This document shows positions 8,036 to 16,696 of a stretch of DNA of 64,000 nucleotides, piece by piece. The DNA is from Pseudomonas sp. Lineage in GTDB: Bacteria; Pseudomonadota; Gammaproteobacteria; Pseudomonadales; Pseudomonadaceae. Position 1 is the stretch's first letter, and each line of letters begins with the position of its first letter. Location: contig VMRT01000001.1 in assembly GCA_007713455.1 (NCBI GenBank), positions 248,001 through 312,000 on the forward strand, read 5' to 3'. Below the pieces are notes generated by a model. That model ran no database searches and had not been told where the DNA came from. It was given only the letters and a program-made list of their open reading frames with translations. Position numbers and translations under genes: made by a program.

Positions 8036-9286
8036 TCAGCGTGCGGCGTCTTCGGCGGACAATGCGCGAATCATCACCGTGGTGAGATACAGCCGCGGCG
8101 CGATGCTCGACAGCTCGATGTACTCGTCTTCCGAGTGCAGCCCGGCACCGACCACGCCCATGGTTTCCAGCACGGCTGGCTTGTCGCTGTCCGGCACGTA
8201 GGCGTAACCGGCATCGGTGCCGAAGCGCATGGCGATCGGCTCGATACGCTGGTCGATCTCGCCATACAGGCGCTGCGCGGTTTTCGCCAGGCGCTCCGAT
8301 GCCGGATTCTTCGCCAGCGGTGGACGGCCCTTGTCGACGCGCAGTTCGACGCGGGTGTCGTCGATCAGCTTGTTCTCGATGATCTTCTGCGCATCGGCGA
8401 GCACGCGTTGGGTCTCGCTGATATCGGAGTAGCGCATGTCTGCTTCGGCGGTCGCCTTGTTCGGGATGATGTTGCGCTTCTGACCGCCGGCGATCATGGT
8501 CCAGCTGACCGTGGTGCCCTTGTCCGGGTCGCCCAGGTCCTTGAGCTGCACCAGCTGGTGCGCCAGTTCCAGCACGGCGTTGCGACCTTCCTCAGGTGCG
8601 GAACCGGCGTGGGAGGATTTGCCCTTCACCTCCAGCATCACCGCATTGATGCCATTGGTGGCGGTGGTCACCGCATCGCGATCCGGCGGCTCGTAGGAAA
8701 AGACGTAGTCATGCTTGCGCGCGAGCTCGGTGATGATTTTCTTCGAGCCAGCCGAGCCCATTTCCTCGTCCGGGTTGAACAGCACGGTGATGGTGCCGTA
8801 GGCGTCGAACTGCTGCGCCTTGAGCAGCTCCAGCGCATGCAGAATCAGCGCCACTCCACCCTTGGCATCGGCCACGCCGGGGCCGTAGGCGCGCTGCTCA
8901 ACCATGCGGAACGGGCGCTCCGCCGCAGTGCCTTCGGCGAACACCGTGTCGTAATGCACCATCAGCAGGAAGTCCTTGCTGCCGCTGCCCTTGAGGGTGC
9001 CGACGATGTTGTCGCCGGCCGATGGCGTCGCCGCGCTGGTGCTGACCTCGGCGCCCAGCGCCTGCAGGCGCTCGACCAGCATCTGGCTGACCGTGGTCAG
9101 GCCCTCTGCCTGGCCGGTGCCGGTATCCACCGCCACCAGCTGTTTCACGGTTTCGATATAGTCGCTCTGCTCGGCCTTGGCCTGCTCGAGCAACTCGGCA
9201 GGTTTGATTTCGGCGGCCATGGCAGACAGTGAAGACAGGCAAAGCGCGACTGCAGCTGCAATCGGGGCGATGGCGCGGATGGGCAT
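8036..9286 (-). CDS. M20 family glutamate carboxypeptidase (CPG2-like), exported
   Basis: A 416-residue zinc peptidase close in layout to carboxypeptidase G2 of Pseudomonas sp. RS-16, which removes C-terminal glutamate from folates and peptides. There is an N-terminal signal peptide ending near AMAA. Two-zinc ligands are recognisable: MVHYDTV, GPGVADAKGG, NPDEEMGS, SYEPPDRD and the late His in LHSEDEY. The dimerisation domain lies between. The frame stays open far upstream, but the ATG at 9286 directly precedes the signal peptide. It is divergent from the HIT gene across 135 bp. Confidence 0.88.
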   Translation of the reverse strand: MPIRAIAPIAAAVALCLSSLSAMAAEIKPAELLEQAKAEQSDYIETVKQLVAVDTGTGQAEGLTTVSQMLVERLQALGAEVSTSAATPSAGDNIVGTLKGSGSKDFLLMVHYDTVFAEGTAAERPFRMVEQRAYGPGVADAKGGVALILHALELLKAQQFDAYGTITVLFNPDEEMGSAGSKKIITELARKHDYVFSYEPPDRDAVTTATNGINAVMLEVKGKSSHAGSAPEEGRNAVLELAHQLVQLKDLGDPDKGTTVSWTMIAGGQKRNIIPNKATAEADMRYSDISETQRVLADAQKIIENKLIDDTRVELRVDKGRPPLAKNPASERLAKTAQRLYGEIDQRIEPIAMRFGTDAGYAYVPDSDKPAVLETMGVVGAGLHSEDEYIELSSIAPRLYLTTVMIRALSAEDAAR

Positions 9287-9421
9287 CGGAACAACCTCGG
9301 CTCGGGGGTGATGAGCTTGAGAGCGCCGCCAGGCCCGCAACGTTCCGAAGCATCGCCGCGCACGTCGCAGCCGCGCGGAGAATGCTAATGTCTGCCTTTT
9401 CCACTTGCCGGAGAACTCCAG

Positions 9422-9865
9422 GTGTCCCTGACCACGCCCTACGACGCGCAGAACATCTTCGCCCAGATCATTCGCGGCGATGCGCCCTGCTACAAGCTCT
9501 ACGAGGATGACGACGTACTGGCCTTCCTCGACCTGTTCCCGCAGTCCTTCGGCCACACGCTGGTGATTCCCAAGCGCTCGGCGGCCTGCAACATCCTCGA
9601 TGTGGATACCGAAGCGCTGGCCAAGGTCATGGCCGTGGTGCAGAAGCTCACCCGCGTGATCGTCGACGAGCTGCAGCCCGACGGAGTGCAGGTCGCGCAG
9701 TTCAATGGCGCGCCGGCGGGGCAGACGGTGTTCCACATCCATGTGCATATCGTGCCGCGCTACTCGGGCGAAGGGCTCGGCATTCATGCCGCCGGCAAGG
9801 CTGATCCGGCCGAGCTGGAAGAGCTTCAGGCGCGCTTGCAGCAGCGCATCGCCACGCAGGCCTGA
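9422..9865 (+). CDS. HIT family nucleotide-binding hydrolase
   Basis: A 147-residue histidine-triad protein with the HIHVHIVP motif near residues 103-110 and the N-terminal FAQIIRGDAPCYKLYEDD. Such proteins hydrolyse AMP-linked phosphoramidates and similar adenosine conjugates via a His-AMP intermediate. Starts with GTG behind GGAG. The gene stands alone. Confidence 0.92.
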   Translation: MSLTTPYDAQNIFAQIIRGDAPCYKLYEDDDVLAFLDLFPQSFGHTLVIPKRSAACNILDVDTEALAKVMAVVQKLTRVIVDELQPDGVQVAQFNGAPAGQTVFHIHVHIVPRYSGEGLGIHAAGKADPAELEELQARLQQRIATQA

Positions 9866-9871
9866 GCCAGA

Positions 9872-9914
9872 CTGCGATGTCGTGGCGGGGTCAAACCCGC
9901 TGCGACCATCGCAG
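9872..9914. repeat. 43-nt stem-loop between the HIT gene and an ABC operon
   Basis: CTGCGATG and CATCGCAG form an 8-bp outer stem; inside, TCG/CGA and GCGGG/CCCGC form a second stem with a GTCAAA-type loop. It sits 7 bases after the HIT stop and has no T tract. It may be a factor-assisted terminator or a REP-like imperfect palindrome. Confidence 0.5.
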
Positions 9915-9973
9915 CAACCAACAGGCACCAAAGTACAATTCGTGCCCGCCTGGGGGCTTCGTACCCTGCGGGC

Positions 9974-10954
9974 ATGATGCTTTCATTGCCCTTCCTCACC
10001 CCGTTCATTCTGCGCGCTCGCCGAGCGCTGCTGGCGCTTGTGCTGCTGCCCCTGTGGGCGCAGGCGCAGGAGCTGCCGGTGCTGACCCTCAGCGTGCTGC
10101 AGTTCGGCACGCCGCACTGGGAGCTAGAGCATCTCAAGCGTCAGGGGCTGGACCGTGCCAACGGCTTCGAGCTGAAAGTGCGGCTGGTGGCCGATGTGCC
10201 GGCCTCGCGGCTGGCATTGACCAGCGGCAGCGTCGACGGCGCGGTGAGCGATCTGCTCTGGGCGCAGGCGCGTTACCAGGCCGGCACGGCCTATCGCTAC
10301 GTACCCTTTTCCTCGCAGATCGGCGAAGTGCTGGTGCCCGAAGGCAGCGCCATCCGCACGCTGGCTGACCTGCGCGGCAAGCGCATCGGCGTCGCTGGCG
10401 GGCCGGACGGGCTGGGCTGGCAATTGCTGCAGCATGCCGCGGCCCAGGACGGAATCGATCTGGCCAAACAGGCGACTGTTCAATACGCTGCACCGCCCCT
10501 GCTCAGCCAGGCGCTGCGCCGCGGTCAGGTAGATGCGCTGCTGACCTTCTGGCACTTCTCCGCGCGCATGCGTGGCGAGGGTGGAGTGCAGGTGGCGTTC
10601 GGTCTTGATGATCTGCTCCGATCATTGGAGCTTGATCCGCACCTGCCGGTGCTCGGCTATCTGTTTCCCGAATCCTGGGCCGTCGAGCATGAGGCGCTGC
10701 TGCAGCGCTTCGCCACGGCGTTGGGCCAGACCAAACACGAACTCGCCAGCGAGCCCGCGCACTGGCTGGCGCTCCGCCCGCTGATGCGTGCCGACGAGGA
10801 TGGCGTGTTCGCCGCGCTGCGTGACAGTTTCCTCGCCGGCATCCCGCAGCCGCTGGATGAGCGGCGTATCGCCGACCTGCAGCGACTGCTGACCCTCACC
10901 GGTGCCGATCCGGCGAAACTGATGCCGGCCGCGTCATTCCAGAGCACGCCATGA
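9974..10954 (+). CDS. ABC transporter substrate-binding protein (NMT1/THI5-like)
   Basis: A 326-residue periplasmic binding protein with an N-terminal signal peptide ending near AQAQE. The domain has the NMT1/SsuA-type layout: LQFGTPHWELEHLKRQGLD, then LADLRGKRIGVAGGPDGLGWQLL. Relatives bind sulfonates, nitrate, taurine or thiamine pyrimidine precursors. Its stop overlaps the permease start (ATGA), so the three genes to 12349 form one operon. No THI-box riboswitch is seen upstream, so the ligand stays open. Confidence 0.85.
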   Translation: MMLSLPFLTPFILRARRALLALVLLPLWAQAQELPVLTLSVLQFGTPHWELEHLKRQGLDRANGFELKVRLVADVPASRLALTSGSVDGAVSDLLWAQARYQAGTAYRYVPFSSQIGEVLVPEGSAIRTLADLRGKRIGVAGGPDGLGWQLLQHAAAQDGIDLAKQATVQYAAPPLLSQALRRGQVDALLTFWHFSARMRGEGGVQVAFGLDDLLRSLELDPHLPVLGYLFPESWAVEHEALLQRFATALGQTKHELASEPAHWLALRPLMRADEDGVFAALRDSFLAGIPQPLDERRIADLQRLLTLTGADPAKLMPAASFQSTP

Positions 10955-11712
10955 ACGGCTCGCGCTGGGCCTGCTGGATCGCCCTGCCATGCGCGGTGGC
11001 ACTCTGGACGCTGATTGCGCTGGTCGTGCAGACGCCGCTGCTGCCCACTCCGGCCGCCGTGTTCGACACCTTCTGGCAGGCCACGCAGAGCGGTGAGCTG
11101 CCCGAGCACCTGCTGGTAACCCTGCGCCGCGTGCTGTTCGCCTTCGTGCTGGCGATGGCGCTGGGCACGCTGCTTGGCGTATGGATGGGCCGCTCGCGGC
11201 TGGCCAATGCCGTGCTCGATCCGCTGCTGGTGCTGTTTCTCAACCTGCCGGCGCTGGTCACCATCATCCTGCTCTATGTCTGGTTCGGCCTGGTGGAAGC
11301 CGCGGCGGTGCTGGCGGTGGTGATCAACAAGGTGCCGAACGTGGCCGTCACCGTGCGCGAGGGCGCCCGCAGTATCGATCCCAAGCTGGAACAGATGGCC
11401 CTGGTCTACCGCTTCACCCGCTGGCAGCGGATCAGGCATGTCTGGCTGCCGCAGCTGTTTCCCTACCTGATGGCCGCCACCCGCGGTGGGCTGGCGCTGA
11501 TCTGGAAGATCGTGCTGGTGGTCGAGCTGCTCGGGCGCTCGGATGGCATCGGCTTTCAACTGCATATGGCCTTTCAGGTGTTCGACGTGGCGAGCATCCT
11601 CGCCTACAGCCTGGCGTTCATCGCCGTAGTCCAGCTGATCGAACTGGCGCTGTTGCAGCCGTTGGAGCGTCGCGCATCGTCCTGGCGCGAAGCGGGTGTG
11701 CGGCATGCTTGA
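10951..11712 (+). CDS. ABC transporter permease (NitT/TauT type)
   Basis: A 253-residue inner-membrane permease with about six helices. The cytoplasmic EAA loop is recognisable near residues 135-170 (EGARSIDPKLEQMALVYRFTRWQRIRHVWLP region), where it contacts the ATPase. It overlaps the binding protein by 4 bases and the ATPase gene by 8 bases. Confidence 0.9.
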   Translation: MNGSRWACWIALPCAVALWTLIALVVQTPLLPTPAAVFDTFWQATQSGELPEHLLVTLRRVLFAFVLAMALGTLLGVWMGRSRLANAVLDPLLVLFLNLPALVTIILLYVWFGLVEAAAVLAVVINKVPNVAVTVREGARSIDPKLEQMALVYRFTRWQRIRHVWLPQLFPYLMAATRGGLALIWKIVLVVELLGRSDGIGFQLHMAFQVFDVASILAYSLAFIAVVQLIELALLQPLERRASSWREAGVRHA

Positions 11713-12349
11713 GCTGCGCCTGGATGGCCGTCACCCCGTGCTGGGCGTGATCGATGCGCAGGTGCGCGAAGGCGATCGCATCTGTCTGCTCGGGCCGTCC
11801 GGTGTCGGCAAGACGACGCTGCTCAACGGCATCGCCGGGCTCGATCCGCAGCTGCAGTCGATGATCGAGCAGCGCCCCGGCTTGCGCGTCGGCTACCTGT
11901 TTCAGGAGCATCGCCTGCTGCCCTGGCGCACGGTGCGACAGAACCTGGCGCTGGTCGGCGCGGACGCGGCGGACATCGAGCGGCTGCTGGCCGAGGTCGG
12001 GCTGAGTGGTGCGGCTGACAGCCTGCCGGATCAGCTCTCGCTGGGCATGGCGCGCAGGGCCGCACTGGCGCGCTGTCTGGCGATCAATCCGGATCTGTTG
12101 CTGCTCGACGAACCCTTCGCGTCGCTGGATGCCGAGCGCGCCGCCGAGCTGCGCGGCCTGATCGCCCGCCTGCTGGATCAGCACCCGGACATGGCGATGA
12201 TCTGCGTGACCCACGATCCGCGCGATGCCGACGATCTGGCCAATCGCCTGTGGTACCTGAGCGGCGCCCCGGCGACATTGCGCTGCGATGAGCCGCCCGG
12301 CAGCGCCGTCAACCTCAGCCAACTGAGCGAGCGTCAGCGCAGCGCCTGA
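11705..12349 (+). CDS. ABC transporter ATP-binding protein
   Basis: A 214-residue nucleotide-binding subunit, shorter than the usual 250-270 of this class. Walker A is GPSGVGKTT, the Q-loop is in YLFQEHRLLPW, Walker B is LLLLDEPFASLD and the switch His is in VTHDPRDA. The signature LSGGQ is altered to LSLGM. ATG at 11705 overlaps the permease end; a start 9 bases earlier is also possible. It completes the importer with the two upstream genes. Confidence 0.88.
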   Translation: MLELRLDGRHPVLGVIDAQVREGDRICLLGPSGVGKTTLLNGIAGLDPQLQSMIEQRPGLRVGYLFQEHRLLPWRTVRQNLALVGADAADIERLLAEVGLSGAADSLPDQLSLGMARRAALARCLAINPDLLLLDEPFASLDAERAAELRGLIARLLDQHPDMAMICVTHDPRDADDLANRLWYLSGAPATLRCDEPPGSAVNLSQLSERQRSA

Positions 12350-12356
12350 GCGGCTT

Positions 12357-13622
12357 TCAACCGGTCAGCAGCTGCGTCAGCGCATGCAGCGCCAGGCCGA
12401 CCAGCCCGCCAACCAACGTGCCGTTGATGCGGATGTACTGCAGGTCCTTGCCGACGCTCTGTTCCAGCTGCTCGACCAGCTCGCGGCTTTCCCAATTCTC
12501 CACGCGCTGGGCGATATAGGCGCCGATCTGCCCGCGATAGCGCTCCAGCAGGCTGGGCGCGGCGGCCAGCAGTTGCTCGTTGATCCAGTTGCGCATGGAA
12601 TCGTCCGCCGCCAGGCCGTCACCGAGGCCGCGGCAGAGGCTGACGATGCGTCGGCCGACGCGTGAGTCGTCGCTGGCCAGGTCGCTTTCCAGCCAGGCCG
12701 TGAGTTCCTGCCAGAGATTGTCGAAATAGGCGCTGGTGGCAGGGTGCTCGAGGAGTTGCGCGAGGATGCGCTCGACCTCCAGGGCGTATTGCGGGCCCTG
12801 CTCCAGGCGCTCGATGTATTCACTGACGTGCTCGTCGAAGCGCTGGCGGATCAGGTGTTCGGGGTCGGCGGCGATCTCGGCGATCAGCGCGGACAGGCCG
12901 TCGACGAACTTGTTTGCCGACCAGCCGCTCACCGGCCGGCTCAGGCCGAGGTAGCGCAAGGTGCGGATTTCCCGGCTGATGGCATCGGCGACCAGCGCGC
13001 GGGTTTCTTTGTCCTGCATGATCGAATCGAGGCGGATCAGCAGCTCGTCGAGCATCGCCTGATGCCGTCCCTGGCCGGTCAGCACACGCAAAGCCTGGGC
13101 CAGCGGGGCGGAGAGGTCGAACTTGCGCAGCCGAGTGGTCACCTTGGCTTCGACGAAGGCACGCACGCGTTCGTCATGCAGCGCGGCGATGCCGAAATGC
13201 GCGATGCCGGTGAGCCGGCGGCCGACCGCTTCGGCATTGCTCGGATGACGCAACCAGCCGGCCAGGCGCGAGGCGATGTCGAGTTCCTGCAGCTTGGCCA
13301 GCACCAGCGGCGTGGCGAGGAAATGCGTGGTGATGAAGCTGGACAGGTTCTGCCCGATGCGCGCCTTGCTGCGCGGGATGATCGCCGTGTGCGGGATCGG
13401 CAGGCCCAGCGGGTGGCGGAACAATGCGGTGACGGCGAACCAATCGGCGATCGCGCCGATCATGGCGGCTTCGGCGAACGAGGCGACGTAGCCCCAGGCC
13501 GGGTGGCTGGCTTCGAAGCGTGTCGCGACGATGTAGAGCAGGGCGGCCAGTAGCAACAGAAGGCCGGCGACCAGCTTCATGCGCGAAACCGGTGACTGCC
13601 AGGCGCTGATCAAGGAGCGCAT
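12357..13622 (-). CDS. DUF445 family membrane protein
   Basis: A 421-residue protein of the DUF445 family. Two hydrophobic helices lie near the N-terminus (LVAGLLLLLAALLYIVATRF and YVASFAEAAMIGAIADWFAVTALF) and one at the very end (INGTLVGGLVGLALHALTQ). Between is a long, charged helical domain. The conserved GAIADWFAVTALFRHPLGLPIPHTAIIP block is diagnostic. Function is unknown. It is convergent with the ABC operon, 7 bp apart. Confidence 0.88.
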   Translation of the reverse strand: MRSLISAWQSPVSRMKLVAGLLLLLAALLYIVATRFEASHPAWGYVASFAEAAMIGAIADWFAVTALFRHPLGLPIPHTAIIPRSKARIGQNLSSFITTHFLATPLVLAKLQELDIASRLAGWLRHPSNAEAVGRRLTGIAHFGIAALHDERVRAFVEAKVTTRLRKFDLSAPLAQALRVLTGQGRHQAMLDELLIRLDSIMQDKETRALVADAISREIRTLRYLGLSRPVSGWSANKFVDGLSALIAEIAADPEHLIRQRFDEHVSEYIERLEQGPQYALEVERILAQLLEHPATSAYFDNLWQELTAWLESDLASDDSRVGRRIVSLCRGLGDGLAADDSMRNWINEQLLAAAPSLLERYRGQIGAYIAQRVENWESRELVEQLEQSVGKDLQYIRINGTLVGGLVGLALHALTQLLTG

Positions 13623-13715
13623 GCAGGTCCTCGTCGTTGATGGTGGGCGAATTGAGTGTCTACCGGGGTAGACAGCGAAGCAACGCCATGAGGTCAGCGT
13701 TTGTATGAAAAGCTG

Positions 13716-13950
13716 TAGGTCGGGGTGAAGTCCACCATGGGCGTTGCGGTGTTTTGGCTCACGCCCCTGTGGTGTCGCGGCGTTGTGGTGGGCTGAAGCC
13801 CACCCTACGGACGGAACGTAGATCGATGAGGGGCAAGCTCACAGGAGAGGCTTTTGCTCTGTAGGGTGGGCTTTAGCCCACCGACGGTGTTACGCCCCCC
13901 GTGGCGGGCTGAAGCCCACCCTACGGATTGAGCTGGGGCCGTAGGGTGGT
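13716..13950. repeat. cluster of GTAGGGTGGGC..GCCCACC intergenic palindromes
   Basis: Within the 362-bp gene-free stretch 13623-13984 there are three clear copies of a palindrome built on GTGGGCT(G/T)(A/T)AGCCCAC flanked by GTAGG or CCTAC: 13787-13810 (followed by CTACGG), 13861-13882 (preceded by GTAGG) and about 13903-13926. Degenerate or half copies are at about 13715-13736 and 13940-13950. Copies occur in both orientations, as in a BIME-like cluster. These elements are typical of P. stutzeri-group genomes. Spacers are irregular, so this is not a CRISPR. The rest of the stretch shows nothing recognisable. Confidence 0.8.
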
Positions 13951-13984
13951 TATCGCGTTCTACATCCAGCGGGAGGTCACTGGA

Positions 13985-14383
13985 TCAGACCTCGTCTTCT
14001 TCCTCGCGAATCAGCACGTACTCGCCTTCGGCATCGTTCAGGCAATCCCAGACGTAGAACATCGAGACTTTGCCCGGGCCTTCGGTCACGGCGGCGTAGT
14101 CGCCGGGTACGGCGGTGAAGTAGACGCCGGAATCGGGCGCAGCCTGACAGGCGATGCGGCCGGTGACGAAGGCTTCAGGCGAGGTGCCGTCGAAGTAGTC
14201 GTCACGGTCCGTGGCATCCCATTCGGCGGGCGGCTGGAAAGGCCCCGAAATGATGATGCGTGCGTCTCCAAGGTCCTGCTCTTCCGCTTCCTCGTCATAT
14301 TCGTCGGGGCGGTACAGGGTGCATTCCAGGGCGTCCGGGTTTTCGAGAATGGCCGCGCGGGATTGTGGGGTAAGTGTCTGCAT
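13985..14383 (-). CDS. small acidic protein of unknown function
   Basis: A 132-residue protein rich in Asp/Glu (for example YDEEAEEQD and IREEEDEV), without a signal peptide or membrane helix. I do not recognise the family. The start at 14383 (ATG) is preferred over an upstream open stretch that lacks coding character. It faces away from the acidic protein genes at 14619 and 14864. Confidence 0.65.
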   Translation of the reverse strand: MQTLTPQSRAAILENPDALECTLYRPDEYDEEAEEQDLGDARIIISGPFQPPAEWDATDRDDYFDGTSPEAFVTGRIACQAAPDSGVYFTAVPGDYAAVTEGPGKVSMFYVWDCLNDAEGEYVLIREEEDEV

Positions 14384-14618
14384 GGAATCTCCGACTGCGG
14401 TTGTGTGAGTGGGCAGTGTGGTGGAGCTGAACGGGCAGCGCAATCGGTTGGATGGTCGCGCTTGTTCCTGCGCAAGTGGGCGGGCCGTAGAAAGCCCATT
14501 TCGGCGGCTTCGAGTTGTAGCGACAACCTTCGGACCGCCGGCACGTCGCGCCACGAACGCGGCGCCGTTTGGCGCCTCCAATCGTTATCAGCCACACATC
14601 GCAATAGGCGAGGCAACC

Positions 14619-14807
14619 ATGAAACCGGACGAGCAGCTAGCAGGCGATGAGCCTGATGTGACCATGACCGACGCGGGCGAGAAGGAGCCTGGTGAAGATC
14701 CGGACTTCGACGAAGATCCTTCGCGCCTTGACGATCCCGATGAGCCAGAAGTGCTGCCAGACGATCCGGACATCCAGGGCGACGACGGCTCCAGCCAGCC
14801 TGAATAG
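14619..14807 (+). CDS. very acidic 62-residue protein
   Basis: A 62-residue protein in which about 40 percent of residues are Asp or Glu, with many Pro (EDPDFDEDPSRLDDPDEPEV). It is probably disordered. ATG follows GGCGAGGCAACC; a strong terminator lies 18 bases after the stop, supporting a real small gene. Unknown function; a DNA-mimic or ion-binding role would be speculation. Confidence 0.55.
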   Translation: MKPDEQLAGDEPDVTMTDAGEKEPGEDPDFDEDPSRLDDPDEPEVLPDDPDIQGDDGSSQPE

Positions 14808-14825
14808 CTCCTTACCTACCTCAGT

Positions 14826-14844
14826 CCCGCCATTGGCGGGTTTT
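14826..14844 (+). terminator. intrinsic terminator
   Basis: CCCGCC and GGCGGG form a 6-bp stem with a 3-nt loop followed by TTTT, directly downstream of the acidic 62-residue protein gene. Confidence 0.75.
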
Positions 14845-14863
14845 CCGAAGCAGAGGAATCTCC

Positions 14864-15073
14864 ATGAACATCTATCAGGTCAGGCCTACCGAAATGGGCT
14901 GGGAGCTGGAAGACCAGCAATCGCAGGAAACCGTGTTGCGTACCCTCACCAAGGACGAGATGTATAGCGCCCTGGACGCCTTCATGGAGGGCCGCACGGC
15001 ATCGGTCGAAGTCATCGGGCGCGACGGTGAGCTGGAAGAAGAGCGGCCCTATCCAGGCAGCCATCACCTGTAG
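14864..15073 (+). CDS. DUF2188-like small protein
   Basis: A 69-residue soluble protein beginning MNIYQVRPTEMGWELED, with a pattern like DUF2188 proteins (short beta strands, W and E rich) and ending in VEVIGRDGELEEERPY. AGAGGAA lies before the ATG. No partner function is evident. Confidence 0.65.
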   Translation: MNIYQVRPTEMGWELEDQQSQETVLRTLTKDEMYSALDAFMEGRTASVEVIGRDGELEEERPYPGSHHL

Positions 15074-15158
15074 CGGACACAGGGTAATTTCCTTCAATAA
15101 GGTGGCGTTCTGAGCCAGTAGTCTGCTGCCCTTCTTCGGATTGGCAAGTAGAGCACTT

Positions 15159-15746
15159 ATGGACCTTTATCTCTCCATGGCCGCGTTCGCCCTGGCGTCT
15201 TCGATCACGCCCGGGCCGGTCAATCTGGTGGCGTTGAACTGCGGCGCACGCTTTGGTTTTCGCGCCAGCGTCCGACACATTGCCGGCGCTACCATTGGTT
15301 TTACCTTGTTGTTATTGCTCATCGGCCTCGGCCTTTATGAGCTGCTGGAACGCGCGCCAATGCTGATGCGTGGCATCCAGTGGGGCGGTGTGGCTTTTCT
15401 GTTGTATATGGCCTGGCGCCTGGCGGCGGACGATGGCCGGCTAGAACCAACCGCGGCGCCCAGCGGCCCCTCGTTGTTCGATGGCGCGCTGATGCAATGG
15501 CTCAACCCCAAGGCATGGCTGGCGTCCGTGGCTGGCATGGGCCTGTTTGCCGCTAATGGTGATGTGCTGCGAGTCTGGCTGTTCGCCGGTCTGTATTTTC
15601 TGATCTGTTACGCGTCGATCGCGTGCTGGGCTGGCGCGGGCGCATTCCTCAGTCGGTTTCTGCAGCAGCCGTCGCGAGTGCGTTGGCTCAATCGCACGAT
15701 GGCGGTCCTGCTGGCCGGCAGCGCCCTTTATCTAGTGGCCGGTTGA
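15159..15746 (+). CDS. LysE family amino-acid exporter
   Basis: A 195-residue inner-membrane protein with six helices and the LysE/RhtB hallmark ASSITPGPVNLVALNCGARFG near residues 10-30, and WLNPKAWL near residue 110. The family exports amino acids or analogues. The start at 15159 (MDLYLS) fits the family; 18 bases upstream is an alternative. The 3' end overlaps the convergent AraC gene by 15 bases. LysE exporters are often next to their regulator, so the AraC gene may control it. Confidence 0.88.
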   Translation: MDLYLSMAAFALASSITPGPVNLVALNCGARFGFRASVRHIAGATIGFTLLLLLIGLGLYELLERAPMLMRGIQWGGVAFLLYMAWRLAADDGRLEPTAAPSGPSLFDGALMQWLNPKAWLASVAGMGLFAANGDVLRVWLFAGLYFLICYASIACWAGAGAFLSRFLQQPSRVRWLNRTMAVLLAGSALYLVAG

Positions 15747-16583
15747 GCCCGAGCCGGTGCGATCGCGGTATTGCCCAGGCGTTGCTGCCAGCTGGCGTTT
15801 GAAGGTGCGCTGGAAGTGCGCTTGGTCTGCGAAGCCTGCGGCCAGCGCGACCTCCGCGAGGTCGTGACCTTGGCGAAGCCAATACTGGCTGCGCTGGATA
15901 CGACGATTGAGCAGATAGGCATGCGGCGTCATGCCGTAGTGCTGCTTGAAGGTACGGATCAGGTAGGAGGGCGACAGCCCGGCGGCCTGGCAAATGTCTT
16001 CCAGGCGCAGCGCGCGGGTGCAGTTTTCGGCAATGTAGTCTGCTGCGCGGCTCAGTTGCAGCAGCGGCTCGCCGCACGATTCCGGCGGTGCGGGCGCCAG
16101 CGTTTGCTGCAGCAAGGTGAAATACTCGATTGCGGCGCTCTGCTTGTGCAGGATGTCGGCCTGCGGATCGAGTAGCACGGCATATAGCCGAGTCAGCCCG
16201 TCGAACAGCGTCGGGTCGAGACTCTGGATCGGCGCATAGGGCACGAAGGTGCCGTCGACACTGGCGCCCAGTTCCAGCTGCAGCGACCCCAGCCAGCGCG
16301 CGTCGACATAGAACATGAGATAGGACCAGGCCTGGCCGTCGATGGGGTTGCAGGCATGAACCGTCTGCGGGTTGATGATCACCAGCGCGCCCTGGGCGAC
16401 GCACTCCCGAGCGTCGCCGTTGAAATAGGTACTGGCGCCTGCGGTGATCGCGCCGACGGAGAAGGTTTCGTGGCAATGCGGTGAGTAGCAGACCTTGCGG
16501 CCATCGGCCACGGCGCGCGCTTCGAGAAAGGGCAGGGCGGCATCGCGCCAGAAGCGTGGCTGGCTGTCGTCCGGTATGTTCAC
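15732..16583 (-). CDS. AraC family transcriptional regulator
   Basis: A 283-residue regulator: N-terminal cupin-like sensor (CYSPHCHETFSVGAI) and C-terminal double helix-turn-helix from about residue 180 (ICQAAGLSPSYLIRTFKQHYGMTPHAYLLNRRI, then EVALAAGFADQAHFQRTFKRQLAATPGQYR). The 3' end runs into the LysE gene. It is divergent from a lipoprotein gene across 113 bp. Confidence 0.9.
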   Translation of the reverse strand: MNIPDDSQPRFWRDAALPFLEARAVADGRKVCYSPHCHETFSVGAITAGASTYFNGDARECVAQGALVIINPQTVHACNPIDGQAWSYLMFYVDARWLGSLQLELGASVDGTFVPYAPIQSLDPTLFDGLTRLYAVLLDPQADILHKQSAAIEYFTLLQQTLAPAPPESCGEPLLQLSRAADYIAENCTRALRLEDICQAAGLSPSYLIRTFKQHYGMTPHAYLLNRRIQRSQYWLRQGHDLAEVALAAGFADQAHFQRTFKRQLAATPGQYRDRTGSGSTGH

Positions 16584-16696
16584 GTTCCACCTGCCGCTAT
16601 CGATACGAAAATAAGGTCAGACTCTAGCAATCATTCCGTGCTCTGGCATGCTCGACGGCCACGGCAAGCCGTTTCGTCCTCAGCCAAGGAGCTCAC

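Noticed and set aside
8036-9931. A 631-codon minus-strand frame that extends the carboxypeptidase upstream
   Set aside because: The signal peptide begins at 9286; the upstream part only covers the HIT gene in antisense and has no domain character.
9866-9973. THI-box (TPP) riboswitch before the NMT1-type importer
   Set aside because: The stem-loop here lacks the conserved CTGAGA and ACCTGATCTGG elements.
13716-13950. CRISPR array
   Set aside because: The repeats are palindromic, in both orientations, with irregular spacing and degenerate copies; they are REP-like, and no cas genes are present.
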